Positions 43,588 through 53,825 of a stretch of 64,000 nt of DNA are shown piece by piece. Origin of the DNA: Fontibacter flavus (GTDB lineage: Bacteria; Bacteroidota; Bacteroidia; Cytophagales; Cyclobacteriaceae); assembly GCF_042432905.1 (NCBI RefSeq), contig NZ_JBHLWI010000036.1:57149-121148 (forward strand). Direction: 5' to 3'. A program made the position numbers and the translations under genes. Within the stretch, counting starts at the first letter, position 1, and every line of letters begins with the position of its first letter. The notes below the pieces were generated by a model. It was not told the DNA's origin, did no database searches, and was given only the letters and a program-made list of their open reading frames with translations.

Positions 43588-44640
43588 TCAAAAACTCCCA
43601 TTATCCACATCTTTGATGAATTTGATCAAGCCTTCAAAAAACACCTTTTGATCATCATATTGACTCAAATGGCTGCCGTCCGGGCAGAAAAGATAGCGGC
43701 CCCGTTGTACTTCTGAAGCCATCCACTCCATATGAGCCGGATCCATGGTATCATGTCCTGCTCCGATGACAAGTGTTGGAACTGAGATGTTTTTGAGGTC
43801 AGCTCTTCTGTCCCAGCCTTTTAAAGTAGCCCCTGTTGTAATACCAAATTCTGAATGCCCTTGCATGTAGACATAGACATTGGGATTCACATGCTTCAGG
43901 GAGCGCATGACTGCTTCAGGCCATTCTTCCAATGGCATTCTCAAAACATGGTACTGGTAATGGTGCTCTAGTAGTAACTCTTCATACCTTGGGTTTTCAA
44001 AATCGTTGTTTTTTTCTATTTCCATCACTTCTTCAAATACCTCTGCAGGCATCTGAGGACCGAGTACTTCTTTGGCGTATTTTTCATATTCATCCAAGCT
44101 TGACATCATATTGGAAATCACCAGACCTTTGAGTTTGTCCTGATGCTTTAAAGCATACTCCATGGCCAGCATACCGCCCCAGGATTGACCAAAAAGGTAA
44201 AAATTGTCTTTGTTGAGTCCTAAAGCTTCCCGCACCTGATCCACTTCATCCACGAAGCGGTCAATGGTCCAAAGAGACTGATCTTCGGGCTGATCAGAGT
44301 AATAAGAACCTAGCTGATCATAGTAAATGTATTCGATTCCTTCTGATGGGAAATAGCCATCAAAGCAGGAATACAGTTCATGGGTCATCCCTGGTCCACC
44401 GTGGAGAAGCAAAACCTTCATTGTAGGATTGTTGCCCACCCTTTTGGTCCATACCTTGAATTCTCCTTTAGGGGTTTTGATAGGGATCATGCGAATACCT
44501 CCTTCAAATTGGTCGTCACGGTTTGAAAAATCCAAATAGGATGAGCTGCCTTGATTTTGGGATTGATTTTCTCCATTCGGAGAAGTGCATGAAAAAGACA
44601 TCAGAAAGAATAAAGCATAAAGCAGGTAGTGATTTTTCAT
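43588..44640 (-). CDS. Alpha/beta-hydrolase lipoprotein, proline iminopeptidase-like
   Basis: A 350-aa lipoprotein (lipobox SFSC, Cys18). The mature enzyme has HGGPGM (80-85, oxyanion motif of prolyl aminopeptidases) and the nucleophile elbow GQSWGG with S153; the acid is in GHDTMDP and the histidine in PDGSHLSQYD. This is family S33 in type. It probably cleaves N-terminal proline or other small residues from peptides in the periplasm. It is followed on the minus strand by a terminator before ftsH, and is divergent from the M20 gene. Confidence 0.88.
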   Translation of the reverse strand: MKNHYLLYALFFLMSFSCTSPNGENQSQNQGSSSYLDFSNRDDQFEGGIRMIPIKTPKGEFKVWTKRVGNNPTMKVLLLHGGPGMTHELYSCFDGYFPSEGIEYIYYDQLGSYYSDQPEDQSLWTIDRFVDEVDQVREALGLNKDNFYLFGQSWGGMLAMEYALKHQDKLKGLVISNMMSSLDEYEKYAKEVLGPQMPAEVFEEVMEIEKNNDFENPRYEELLLEHHYQYHVLRMPLEEWPEAVMRSLKHVNPNVYVYMQGHSEFGITTGATLKGWDRRADLKNISVPTLVIGAGHDTMDPAHMEWMASEVQRGRYLFCPDGSHLSQYDDQKVFFEGLIKFIKDVDNGSF

Positions 44641-44800
44641 AAAGATTGGTGGTTTGTGCTATGAGCATCAAATTAAGGAAAGTTTTGATGGTAAACAAGA
44701 TGTAGGTATGATAGGTCTTTAAGAACAAAATTGGGATGATTGTCATATTTCAATAGATTTTACGATATTCATTCTGGATTTCTAGAATTTCTTATTCATT

Positions 44801-46126
44801 ATGACTATTAAAACAACCTTTCTTCTAATCCTCAGTTTGTTGAGTACTTCTTTTGCCTTTGCCCAACAATCCAAACCGATCAGAATTGAAGTCAATCCAG
44901 ATAGAATTGAAAGACGAATTTTTGAATTGGCTGAATTTGGAAAAAATGATAAAGGTGAAAATTACCGGGTAGCTTACAGTGATGGGGACATAGCAGGAAG
45001 GGCATATTTTATGGACTTGATGAAAAAGGCAGGGCTTGAAGTATATATAGATGCTGCGGGGAATATTATCGGAAAAAGGGAGGGGCTTGATGCTACTTTA
45101 AAACCCATAGCTGTTGGATCCCATATCGATATGGTACTAAACGGAGGTAATTATGATGGAGCCTATGGTTCGATTACAGCCCTTGAGATGATAGAAGTCT
45201 TGAATGAGAACAATATTATCACAAGACATCCATTGGAAGTTTTGATTTTTCAGAATGAAGAGGGCGGTTTGGTAGGGAGTAGGGCCATGACGGGCAACCT
45301 GAAAAAGGAGGCTTTGGGGCAGTTGAGCGCCAGTGGGCTAAGTATCAGAGAGGGGATTCAGAAAATAGGAGGATCTCCAGACCGTTTACATGAAGCAGTA
45401 AGAAAACCGGGTGACCTGTCTGCTTTTTTGGAAATTCATATTGAACAGAGCAAAGTATTGGAATCCAGGGGGATAGACTTGGCGATTGTCGAGGGGATAG
45501 TAGGCATTGAGGATTGGGATATTATTGTAGAGGGCATGGCCAATCACGCAGGCAGCACACCTATGAATGATAGGAAGGATGCCTTGATTGCAGCTTCCAA
45601 ATTGGTTTTAGCAGTCAATGAGGTGGTCAATAGCTATGATGGATTTCAGGTAGGATCAGTGGGCAAAATGAAAGTGGAGCCTGGAGCCCCTAACGTCATT
45701 CCTGGCAGAGTGGAAATGAGTTTACAGATGCGGGACCTTTCTACAGATAAAATCATGCTCATGTTTGCTGATATAGAACAAATGGCCAAGAAGATTGAGG
45801 TAGAAACAGGCACAAGTATCACTTTTATCCATTCAAATCTGTCCAATGCTCCAAGTATGGCAAGTAAAGAAATTCAGGAAAAAATGATACAGGCTGCAGA
45901 GTCGATGGGGATTTCCTACATGAAAATGCAAAGTGGAGCAGGGCACGATGTACAGGAAATGTCAGCCTTGGCTCCCATTGGATTGGTTTTTATTCCCAGC
46001 AAAGGTGGCATTAGCCACAATCCTCAAGAGTTTTCTTCCAAAGAAGACATGGCCAAAGGGGCCAATGTGATGCTGAGGACGGTATTGATGTTGGATCAGG
46101 AAAAGCCTGTCAATAGATTTAAATAA
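44801..46126 (+). CDS. Exported Zn-dependent amidohydrolase (M20; allantoate or N-carbamoyl-amino-acid type)
   Basis: A 441-aa M20-family hydrolase with a Sec signal peptide (MTIKTTFLLILSLLSTSFAF, then AQ). Metal ligands are in AVGSHIDMVLNGGNYDG (H108, D119), QNEEGG (E154), ENIH-type HIEQS near residue 205, and the late GAGHDVQEM. The dimerisation domain contains GMANHAGSTPM. Close relatives act on allantoate, ureidoglycolate or N-carbamoyl amino acids, and the exact substrate cannot be told. It is 51 bases upstream of the DUF1593 gene and may form an operon with it and the DUF5009 gene. Confidence 0.9.
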   Translation: MTIKTTFLLILSLLSTSFAFAQQSKPIRIEVNPDRIERRIFELAEFGKNDKGENYRVAYSDGDIAGRAYFMDLMKKAGLEVYIDAAGNIIGKREGLDATLKPIAVGSHIDMVLNGGNYDGAYGSITALEMIEVLNENNIITRHPLEVLIFQNEEGGLVGSRAMTGNLKKEALGQLSASGLSIREGIQKIGGSPDRLHEAVRKPGDLSAFLEIHIEQSKVLESRGIDLAIVEGIVGIEDWDIIVEGMANHAGSTPMNDRKDALIAASKLVLAVNEVVNSYDGFQVGSVGKMKVEPGAPNVIPGRVEMSLQMRDLSTDKIMLMFADIEQMAKKIEVETGTSITFIHSNLSNAPSMASKEIQEKMIQAAESMGISYMKMQSGAGHDVQEMSALAPIGLVFIPSKGGISHNPQEFSSKEDMAKGANVMLRTVLMLDQEKPVNRFK

Positions 46127-46177
46127 ACTTAATATAGAGAATTAAAGGAGTTGGGTTCTTGTACCACTAAGAAAACT

Positions 46178-47593
46178 ATGAAGACCATAATTTTATTTTT
46201 CCTCACCTTGTCAGCCTTTAGCTTGTCAGCACAGACTTCATTGCAATTTGAAGAGCCTGTCAAACAACGGGTCTTTGTGCTCACCGATATTACCAATGAG
46301 CCCGATGATCAACAATCATTGGTCCGCTTTCTGGTTTATGCCAATGAATATGACATTGAAGGAATGGTAGCGACCACATCCACCCACCTTAGAAATCAAA
46401 CCCGAAAAGATAAGATTGAAGAGCTTGTACGTAACTATGGTCAAGTAAAATCTAAACTTGACATACATGCTGAAGATTATCCTTCTATGGAATACCTGTT
46501 GAGCGTTACCTCTGAACATTTGCCGCTTTACAGTATGGAAGGAGTAGGGGAAGGAAAAGATTCTCCTGGGTCAGAATTGCTGATCAAAGCAGTGGATAAG
46601 GCTGATGACAGGCCCCTCTGGATTTCTGTTTGGGGCGGGGCCAACTGTCTTGCACAGGCTTTATGGAAAATTAAAAACACCAGATCAGAAGGGGACGTCA
46701 GGAAATTTGTAGAAAAAATCAGAGTCTATGCCATTTCTGACCAAGATTTTGCAGGACCTTGGGTCAGACATAATTTCCCCGGTATTTTTTATATTGTGGA
46801 TGCCAGTACCGGTGACAACTGGAGGGAATATTACAAGGCTACCTGGACTGGGATATCGGGAGATAGGTGGTATAAAAACGGCCCTTTTTACCATTTTGAA
46901 TTGGTGGATAACCCATGGTTGATGGAAAATATCAGGGACAATCATGGTTCTTTGGGAGCCAACTATTTACCGGCTGATTATATTATGGAAGGAGATACCC
47001 CTTCATTCATTGGTTTGATTCAAAATGGGCTTGGCTGGTACAAAAGTCCAGCTTGGGGCGGTTGGGCTGGCAGATATGAACATTACAAATCTCACGGTGA
47101 GGTTGATAATATATGGACTTCCTCCGTACAAACCCAAGATGAAGTCAGATTACCGGATGGAAGGATGGATGCTTCCAATCAGGCTACTATCTGGCGTTGG
47201 AGAAAAGCTTATCAGCATGATTTTGCAGCAAGAATGGACTGGAACATTGCAGGCACTTCTAGAGAAGCCAACCACAATCCCGTCATCATGCTGAATGGAA
47301 ATGAGGGGAAAGCTTTAGCCACCGGAAAAGTAAAAGCAGGGGATTATGTCCTGCTTTCTGCTAAAGGAACATTTGACCCAGACGGGGATCAATTGAGGTA
47401 CAAATGGTGGGTCTATAAAGAAGCAGGTAATTTTAATGGAAATCTTGAATTCCATAATCCTTTCGGAGAGGAACTCGTCTTCCAAATGCCCTCATTGGGT
47501 TCAGGACAGGAATTGCACATTATTTTGGAGGTAGAGGACAGTGGGGCTCCCAGTCTATATAGTTATAGAAGGGTCATCTTGAGTCATCCATAA
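46178..47593 (+). CDS. DUF1593 protein (nucleoside-hydrolase-like), exported
   Basis: I use ATG 46178, which gives a signal peptide (MKTIILFFLTLSAFSLSAQ); the earlier TTG at 46151 adds a non-signal leader. The protein (471 aa) begins with VFVLTDITNEPDDQQSLVRF, the DUF1593 signature and similar to the Asp-rich calcium pocket of nucleoside hydrolases. The C-terminal part has an Ig-like domain (ANHNPVIMLNGNEG onward, with TFDPDGDQLRYKWW). Such proteins are exported and thought to act on glycoside or nucleoside substrates. It is 15 bases before the DUF5009 gene. Confidence 0.87.
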   Translation: MKTIILFFLTLSAFSLSAQTSLQFEEPVKQRVFVLTDITNEPDDQQSLVRFLVYANEYDIEGMVATTSTHLRNQTRKDKIEELVRNYGQVKSKLDIHAEDYPSMEYLLSVTSEHLPLYSMEGVGEGKDSPGSELLIKAVDKADDRPLWISVWGGANCLAQALWKIKNTRSEGDVRKFVEKIRVYAISDQDFAGPWVRHNFPGIFYIVDASTGDNWREYYKATWTGISGDRWYKNGPFYHFELVDNPWLMENIRDNHGSLGANYLPADYIMEGDTPSFIGLIQNGLGWYKSPAWGGWAGRYEHYKSHGEVDNIWTSSVQTQDEVRLPDGRMDASNQATIWRWRKAYQHDFAARMDWNIAGTSREANHNPVIMLNGNEGKALATGKVKAGDYVLLSAKGTFDPDGDQLRYKWWVYKEAGNFNGNLEFHNPFGEELVFQMPSLGSGQELHIILEVEDSGAPSLYSYRRVILSHP

Positions 47594-47608
47594 TTACTTT
47601 TGAATAAA

Positions 47609-48715
47609 ATGTCTGAGAAAAATTCACATAATTCCGACCGATTGGTTTCTTTGGATGCATACCGAGGTTTGACCATGTTTCTTTTAGTTGCGGAAGCCGC
47701 ATGGGTCTATCAGACTTTTCTAGATGCATTTCCTTCCGGAAGTTTTGCTCATGTTTTATTTACTCAATTTACACATCATCCATGGAATGGATTACGGTTT
47801 TGGGACCTGATCCAACCCTTTTTCATGTTTATAGTCGGCGTTGCCATGCCTTTCTCACTTAACAAAAGACTGACGTTAGAAGGGAATAGGTCCAAGGTGA
47901 CCCGGCACATACTGAGACGTTGTTTGCTACTTTTTCTTTTCGGTACTGGATTACATTGTGTATATAACCAGAAATTGGTTTTTGAATTGTGGAATGTACT
48001 CACCCAACTCTCATTCACGATTTTACTGACATACTTTTTGATGGGGCATTCTATCAAGTTTCAGCTTGGGGTTTCCTTTGGTTTATTGATTCTTACTGAA
48101 TTGCTTTACAGGGTTTATGATCCAGTATCTCCATTTGTCTTGGGTGAAAATTTTGGTTCCTTTGTCGATTTATTCTTGATGGGAAAAATCAATAGTGGAG
48201 GATGGGTAGCCATTAATTGTATTCCTACAGCAGCCCATACCATTTGGGGAGCATCATGTGGGAATCTGCTGCTTTCTCAGAGGAAGGATTTTGAAAAAAT
48301 TAAAATAATGTTGATGGCTGGAATTGTAGGTTTGCTCCTTGGCTATGGACTCGATCTTTTAGGGATTACGCCTATCGTAAAGAGAATTAGCACCAGTTCC
48401 TTTGTATTAGCATCGGGAGGTTGGGCATTACTTACATTGGCGTTTTTCTATTGGCTGGTAGATGTCAAAAAGAGGCAATCTTGGGCTTGGACCTTTGTGA
48501 TAGTGGGAATGAACCCTATTTTCATCTATTTATTTGCAGAAATATTAGGTCATCGATGGTTATATGGTTTTTTAGGGATCTTTAGTGTGGGATTTCTTGA
48601 ACCTTTGGGGGTTTCAGAGACTCTTCTGGCAATATTGACTGCATTATTGACCTTGGGAGCTATGTGGTATTTGTGCTATTTTCTCTATAAGAAAAAGATT
48701 TTTTTCAAGATTTGA
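47609..48715 (+). CDS. DUF5009 / heparan N-acetyltransferase-like membrane protein
   Basis: A 368-aa polytopic protein with about ten helices. The N-terminal SDRLVSLDAYRGLTMFLLVA motif and the His-containing loop FTHHPWNGLRFWDLIQPFFM identify the DUF5009/acyltransferase group related to heparan-alpha-glucosaminide N-acetyltransferase. It may transfer an acetyl group across the membrane to a sugar, but the acceptor is unknown. A TTG at 47600 gives three more residues. It is the last gene of a likely operon with the M20 and DUF1593 genes. Confidence 0.85.
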   Translation: MSEKNSHNSDRLVSLDAYRGLTMFLLVAEAAWVYQTFLDAFPSGSFAHVLFTQFTHHPWNGLRFWDLIQPFFMFIVGVAMPFSLNKRLTLEGNRSKVTRHILRRCLLLFLFGTGLHCVYNQKLVFELWNVLTQLSFTILLTYFLMGHSIKFQLGVSFGLLILTELLYRVYDPVSPFVLGENFGSFVDLFLMGKINSGGWVAINCIPTAAHTIWGASCGNLLLSQRKDFEKIKIMLMAGIVGLLLGYGLDLLGITPIVKRISTSSFVLASGGWALLTLAFFYWLVDVKKRQSWAWTFVIVGMNPIFIYLFAEILGHRWLYGFLGIFSVGFLEPLGVSETLLAILTALLTLGAMWYLCYFLYKKKIFFKI

Positions 48716-48802
48716 GAGATAGTCGGGAAATACTGGAATAGAATTATTTATAGGTTTTGATCTTCCAACCCTTCTATGTTTTTGATTACTGTAGCTTTTG
48801 AA

Positions 48803-50248
48803 TTACTTCCCGATCACTTTGATCAATTCCCCTTTGTTTAAGGTGTCTGTGAGCAAGAGTCCATTTAAAATTGCCAATTCATTAAATCTTGCCTGTGGCA
48901 TTTTGAAATATTCAAATGCTGCCTGTACCGTCATTTGTTGAGGAACAGTTTTGATGGTGATGATATCAGCGGATCTGTTGAGTTTGTCAGCATCTTTCAG
49001 TTCCTGAAAACCTCTGATTGAGGTCAGGAAAGTATTTTGGTATCCTTGAAATTTTGATAATTCCGCAACACCCATCAATTGGTAAATATATTCACCGTAT
49101 TGGATAAAAGATGCTACAACACGAACGCTACCGTTTTCCTGGTTTTGGTCAGCGATGAGGGTAATTGCAGGGATGTTATTGATAGCATTATTGGATTGTT
49201 CTTTCGGTTCCAGTTTGTACTGTTCTACAAATGCTTTGGCAGCATCATCCAAGGTTTTTTGTTGATTTAGGGTTAGGATCAAAATTGCATCACCTTCTTT
49301 GGAAGCGGATTGAACTTGTTGTGGGGTGTTTTGAAAGCTCCAGTCTTTTGGTAATGGATAACTGAATTTTAATACAGGATGGTAGAAAATTCCGTTTTCT
49401 ACATAACCCTGTTTAGGGTCTTCCCCAAGTACCATCCCTTCTATTCTTCTCAGATAGGATTCACGGTTGATAACCGCATCAGATAGATTCAATTTTTCCT
49501 TCCATTGTACTGCAAGTTGGCCTACGCTACTTTCTCTTTCTTCAGGTGAGGGGTGCGTAGATAAGAAATCGGGTACTGAAGCAGAGCCGGAACCTGCCTG
49601 TTGCCTCTTCAGTGTTTCAAAAAAGCCCGCCATCTCGGACGCATCATAGCCTATTTTGGTGGAGTATTCTACCCCGAGTTTATCTGATTGTCTTTCCGCG
49701 TCTCTTCCGAAACTCAGCAAAGCCAGCTGCATTCCTTGAGAAAGGGGTTCTATAAACTGTCCAAGTTCCGGAACCAGGATGACGCCTGCGATGATACCGA
49801 TTTGACCTAAAATCATATTTCGCTGTTGTATCACGGAATGTCGGGCAGTGATGTGACCGATCTCATGACCCAGAACTCCGGCAAACTCAGCTTCATTATT
49901 GAAATGCGCCATAATTCCCCTTGTAAAGTAAACATAGCCTCCTGGAAGGGCAAAAGCATTGATGACAGGAGAATCTACAATTTTGAATTCGTAAGCCAAA
50001 TTGGGGCGATGGGATATTGCGGCCATTTCAAGGCCTTTTTCTGTGATGAATTGCTGTAATTCAGGGTCTTCGTAAAGGCCGAAATATGCCACGATCTCTG
50101 GGTCGGCTTCTTTTCCCATGGCGATTTCCTGTGCCTCGGACATCAATACTACCTGTTTCTTTCCGGTCACCGGGTTGACTGCGCAAGAGCACAATAAGGT
50201 AAAGCTGAATAGAAGTCCAATTAGTGGTAATTTAGGTCCTGGTTTCAT
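48803..50248 (-). CDS. M48-family metalloprotease lipoprotein (BepA/LoiP-like)
   Basis: Start ATG 50248 gives a lipoprotein signal (lipobox LLCSC, Cys20/Cys22); ATG 50281 adds 11 residues with no signal character. The protein (481 aa) has the zinc motif HEIGH (128-132), a downstream DAERQSDKLGVEY that supplies the third ligand, and a C-terminal region ending in a LysM-like segment (FEYFKMPQARFNELAILNGL). Such proteases degrade or mature outer-membrane proteins. It is divergent from the DUF4230 gene. Confidence 0.88.
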   Translation of the reverse strand: MKPGPKLPLIGLLFSFTLLCSCAVNPVTGKKQVVLMSEAQEIAMGKEADPEIVAYFGLYEDPELQQFITEKGLEMAAISHRPNLAYEFKIVDSPVINAFALPGGYVYFTRGIMAHFNNEAEFAGVLGHEIGHITARHSVIQQRNMILGQIGIIAGVILVPELGQFIEPLSQGMQLALLSFGRDAERQSDKLGVEYSTKIGYDASEMAGFFETLKRQQAGSGSASVPDFLSTHPSPEERESSVGQLAVQWKEKLNLSDAVINRESYLRRIEGMVLGEDPKQGYVENGIFYHPVLKFSYPLPKDWSFQNTPQQVQSASKEGDAILILTLNQQKTLDDAAKAFVEQYKLEPKEQSNNAINNIPAITLIADQNQENGSVRVVASFIQYGEYIYQLMGVAELSKFQGYQNTFLTSIRGFQELKDADKLNRSADIITIKTVPQQMTVQAAFEYFKMPQARFNELAILNGLLLTDTLNKGELIKVIGK

Positions 50249-50483
50249 AGCGGACTGTTTTGAATTAAGGAAAATAAACATTCACAATTGATCACTTATA
50301 ATTTAAGAAAAATTACCTTGTCTTTTTATGATTTTCGGGATTATTTATGGAAAGCAGACCATACATCTTGGTGTTTCGGAATAAAGTGTCTGTATTTTGG
50401 TCTGAATGGGTTATGTTGGACAGAAATCCTATATTTAACAATGAAACTATCCAAAACTTTATCCTTTAGCAAGAAAATTTGAT

Positions 50484-51098
50484 ATGTATAGATTTATAGC
50501 TGGTTTCTTTGTAGCGGCGCTTGTTTTTATAGGTGTATGGCTAGTGTTAGATAAAAAAGAGTCCAAAGATAAGATAAATGAAAGTACAGCACTTATTCAG
50601 CAGCAGATCGAGCAGGTGGGTAAACTCATTGTCACTGAAGGGTACTTTTCCCAAGTCTTCACGTTTAAAAATTCCCAAAACCTTTTTCTTAGCCTGTTTA
50701 CTTCAGACAAAAAGGCCTTGGTAGTGGCCAATGCCAAAGTCACGGTGGAATATGACCTCCGGCAATTGCAGACGGAACTTGATGTGGAGAATAAAACAGT
50801 GGTGCTGACGAGGATCCCGGAACCAGTGGTTAATATTTATCCGGATATTGAGTATTATGATGTGACACAGGATTATTTCAACAAATTTGGAGCTGCGGAT
50901 TACAATAAAATCAAAAATACTGTAAATGCACGTATTAGGGAAAAAGTCAATCAATCCAGTTTAATGGATAATAGCAGGGAGAGATTGTTGGCTGAACTTG
51001 CCAACCTTTTTGTTTTGACCAAGTCCCTTGGTTGGACTTTGCAATACAATGAAGTGGTGATTGATAGTGAGGATCAATTGAAGAATCTAAAGAGATAA
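50484..51098 (+). CDS. DUF4230 domain protein
   Basis: A 204-aa protein with one N-terminal membrane helix (about residues 4-22) and an extracytoplasmic domain. The KLIVTEGYFSQVFTFKNS and ALVVANAKVTVEYDLRQLQ segments match the DUF4230 pattern; the function of this family is unknown. Its stop is followed one base later by the start of the next gene, so they are coupled. Confidence 0.85.
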   Translation: MYRFIAGFFVAALVFIGVWLVLDKKESKDKINESTALIQQQIEQVGKLIVTEGYFSQVFTFKNSQNLFLSLFTSDKKALVVANAKVTVEYDLRQLQTELDVENKTVVLTRIPEPVVNIYPDIEYYDVTQDYFNKFGAADYNKIKNTVNARIREKVNQSSLMDNSRERLLAELANLFVLTKSLGWTLQYNEVVIDSEDQLKNLKR

Positions 51099-51099
51099 A

Positions 51100-51480
51100 A
51101 TGAAATTAACTATTGATTCAAAATTTTGGTTTGTTTTTGCTCTAGGATTCTTTGTGGCAGCATTGACCCATTGGAATTTGCCTTATGAAGAACTGGATTT
51201 AATGGGAAATGGGGTGGCTTACAGGTGGATAGCTTACAGTGGGGTAATTAGCCTTATTGCCCATTTAAGATATCAGGTCCTGAGTGGCAGGGTGGCATTT
51301 TGGACTGCAATAGGATTTATAGCTGCCGTTTTTCTGAGGATAATTTATGATCTGTTCAGAGATTCATCTACCCATAATTTATGGCCCTTTGAAATCCTTT
51401 TGGCTTTTGTCTTGACTTTTTTACCGGCATTCATTGTGGGTTGGGTCTTCAAATATTTAAAAGGCTTGCCTAAATCCTGA
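51100..51480 (+). CDS. Small four-helix membrane protein of unknown function
   Basis: A 126-aa protein with four hydrophobic helices and short charged loops (first: FWFVFALGFFVAALTHW). I recognise no family. It starts one base after the DUF4230 stop and so is probably co-translated with it. It is convergent with the patatin gene. Confidence 0.7.
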   Translation: MKLTIDSKFWFVFALGFFVAALTHWNLPYEELDLMGNGVAYRWIAYSGVISLIAHLRYQVLSGRVAFWTAIGFIAAVFLRIIYDLFRDSSTHNLWPFEILLAFVLTFLPAFIVGWVFKYLKGLPKS

Positions 51481-51566
51481 AAACAAGACTCGGTCTAGAG
51501 TTGATATTGCCTTATGGTGACACACTACTTAACTTATGTCTATATTTGACCACAAAAAATCCTCCA

Positions 51567-53354
51567 TTATTGGTCCGAAAGTTTGTTGAGCCAGAATTTA
51601 TCTTTTTCATCCAATTGATGAAGGTAGGCCTGGGTTTGTTGATAGCCCATTTCCCTGATTCCTTTCCATTTGCGGTCATCCATAAATCCCACACCTTTTA
51701 AATTGAGTTCAAAATACAAAGATACCTTGGATTTGGTCACTTCCTGTTTTTGCCGGCTATTGAGCATCAGAGAATTGATAATGATAGAGGATAGGCCAGG
51801 GATTTTGAATTTCTTTTTACCGGAAAATTTACTCCAGAATAGTTGCCATGCACTTGGTGATTCTTGGTAATTGACCTTGTGGGATGTTAGGGTGGTCAGG
51901 GAAATGGCGATAATCTTTCCAACGGGGAACTGGTACATAGGCTCAATTGGCAGGTTGTCGACCACCCCGCCATCTACATGGAGCTGTTGATCGATGACTA
52001 CAGGAGGAAAAACCCCTGGAATGGCAATACTTGCCTGAATTTGTTTCCAAAGAATACCATGTTTATGAATTCTTGCTTTGGCATTGGAATAATTTGTCGA
52101 TACACAATAAGAATTTACCCATAAATCTTCCAAATAGATATCTTTGAACACATCGAGTAAAAACTTTTTGACTTTACTACCTTTTTTCAGAGATAAGATG
52201 GGTAAAGTGAAATCCCCTGCTGTTAACCTTCTGTTTGCCCCCATTCCTGCTATTTGATCTATTTTCTCAAAATCAAAGTCCGAATAGCTCATGGTGATGC
52301 CATAAATTGCACCGGCACTGGTGCCACCTAAAAAGTCGATTTCAATTCCTTCTTCCAACAAAGCCTTTACAGCTCCTAGATGGGCATTTCCTTTTGCACC
52401 TCCGCCACTTAAGACCAATCCTACAGATTGGTTGGAAATAATTCTACAGAAGCGTCTGATATCTTTATCATGATGTTGTCTGATGTGGATGTGCAAATCT
52501 ACATTTCGGTTCTCCAACCAATTTTGGGTGTTTTTAGGCATTGGAGCATTTTCCGGATGCAAGAGGAGAAGGAAAATCCTTTTATTTAAAATACTCTTAG
52601 CATATAAATCCAGTTCTCTTTCAATCTTATATAAGTTGGGATTGGCATAAAAGTCAGTTGCAACGACCACCAAATCCGAATAAACAAGACATTGATGAGA
52701 CCATTCAGGATGCTCATGGTCGCAAACCATGATGTTCAGTCCATCGTGCTGCTCAAGTGAACCGAAAACTTTTTCATAAGATGTTTTTGATTGTGATTCG
52801 TAATCAAAAATCTGTATGGGAATCCTTTGTTCAGTGAAGAATGATTCCATTTCATCTGTCCAAGGGCTGAGGTCATTTTCTGGTTGAAGATTGATGATGG
52901 CAATATTTTTTGGGGCAGAAGTTTTGTTCTGTTGGAAAATATTCCTCCTCAATCTATTGATGATAAATTTTGTCAGAATATTTGCGAAAAGAGGATTTTT
53001 AGATACCAGCTGAGTATAATCCTGCTGGTTAAATTCCAGAACAAAGGATTCTCTTATCGCTATCACAGAAGCCATTCTAGGCTCATTAGTGAAAAGAGCA
53101 AACTCTCCCACTGGATCTCCTTCACCGATATCGCCAAGAATTTGAGTTTCTTTACCTTTTTCAGCAATGGCTCTCAATCTTCCTGTAAGGACTATGTATA
53201 GTAAATTTTCCTTATCTCCCTGATGGATTAAATAATCACCTGTTTTAAGTTGTTTTTTCTTTCCTGAGTCAAAAATCATTCGGATATCCGGTTCAGACAT
53301 CTCTGCAAAAAGTTTTTTTAATAAGCGATGAAAATGCAAATTGTATTCAATCAT
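51567..53354 (-). CDS. Cyclic-nucleotide-binding patatin-like phospholipase
   Basis: A 595-aa, two-domain protein. The N-terminal cNMP domain (about 10-125) has the phosphate cassette GEFALFTNEPRMASV at 83-97. A middle part of about 160 residues (145-305) has no clear family. The C-terminal patatin domain has the oxyanion GGGAKG (317-322), nucleophile GTSAG (344-348, S346) and the DGG catalytic aspartate (D461). It resembles neuropathy-target-esterase-type lipases in layout. Hydrolysis of phospholipids under nucleotide control is inferred. No signal peptide, so it acts in the cytoplasm or at the inner membrane. Confidence 0.93.
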   Translation of the reverse strand: MIEYNLHFHRLLKKLFAEMSEPDIRMIFDSGKKKQLKTGDYLIHQGDKENLLYIVLTGRLRAIAEKGKETQILGDIGEGDPVGEFALFTNEPRMASVIAIRESFVLEFNQQDYTQLVSKNPLFANILTKFIINRLRRNIFQQNKTSAPKNIAIINLQPENDLSPWTDEMESFFTEQRIPIQIFDYESQSKTSYEKVFGSLEQHDGLNIMVCDHEHPEWSHQCLVYSDLVVVATDFYANPNLYKIERELDLYAKSILNKRIFLLLLHPENAPMPKNTQNWLENRNVDLHIHIRQHHDKDIRRFCRIISNQSVGLVLSGGGAKGNAHLGAVKALLEEGIEIDFLGGTSAGAIYGITMSYSDFDFEKIDQIAGMGANRRLTAGDFTLPILSLKKGSKVKKFLLDVFKDIYLEDLWVNSYCVSTNYSNAKARIHKHGILWKQIQASIAIPGVFPPVVIDQQLHVDGGVVDNLPIEPMYQFPVGKIIAISLTTLTSHKVNYQESPSAWQLFWSKFSGKKKFKIPGLSSIIINSLMLNSRQKQEVTKSKVSLYFELNLKGVGFMDDRKWKGIREMGYQQTQAYLHQLDEKDKFWLNKLSDQ

Positions 53355-53825
53355 TATTTTGGGTTTATTTTTTTCTTGATCAGCTGTAAAATTTAAATTA
53401 ACGCTAAAAATTCAAAGTGTTGGAATTTGATTGCCAAAAGGAGATTGATGATGCCAAAACCACCATGATACAATGTCACCTTCTTTAATGGATTAGTCAA
53501 ATCAATTGAATAATAAGATAAAATATTGATAACTAAAAGAAATGGTTGAAATGATTTTATAGAATTTACCTATTTTAAGCTTTTGTGTTGATTTGATGAG
53601 GTTTGTCGAAAGCATTTTAATAATTACTTAAGTTGAGCTTCATGAAGCATTGTCTTGTTGAAGAGCTTAAAATGCCTTAAACTTTAAAAGCCTATTAACC
53701 ACCATTTTGATTTTTTCCCTTTTTCTCTCGATTCTGATAGTGATAAAAGTTGCGGTCATTGTGATTTGGAAAATTAAATTCAGACTTGTCAGTATTAGAA
53801 AACCTGGCAATTCTTTTTTCTTTTT
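53355..53825. other. Intergenic gap with no visible feature
   Basis: About 470 AT-rich bases between the starts/ends of two minus-strand genes. I see no ORF with coding character, no terminator and no palindrome. Confidence 0.5.
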
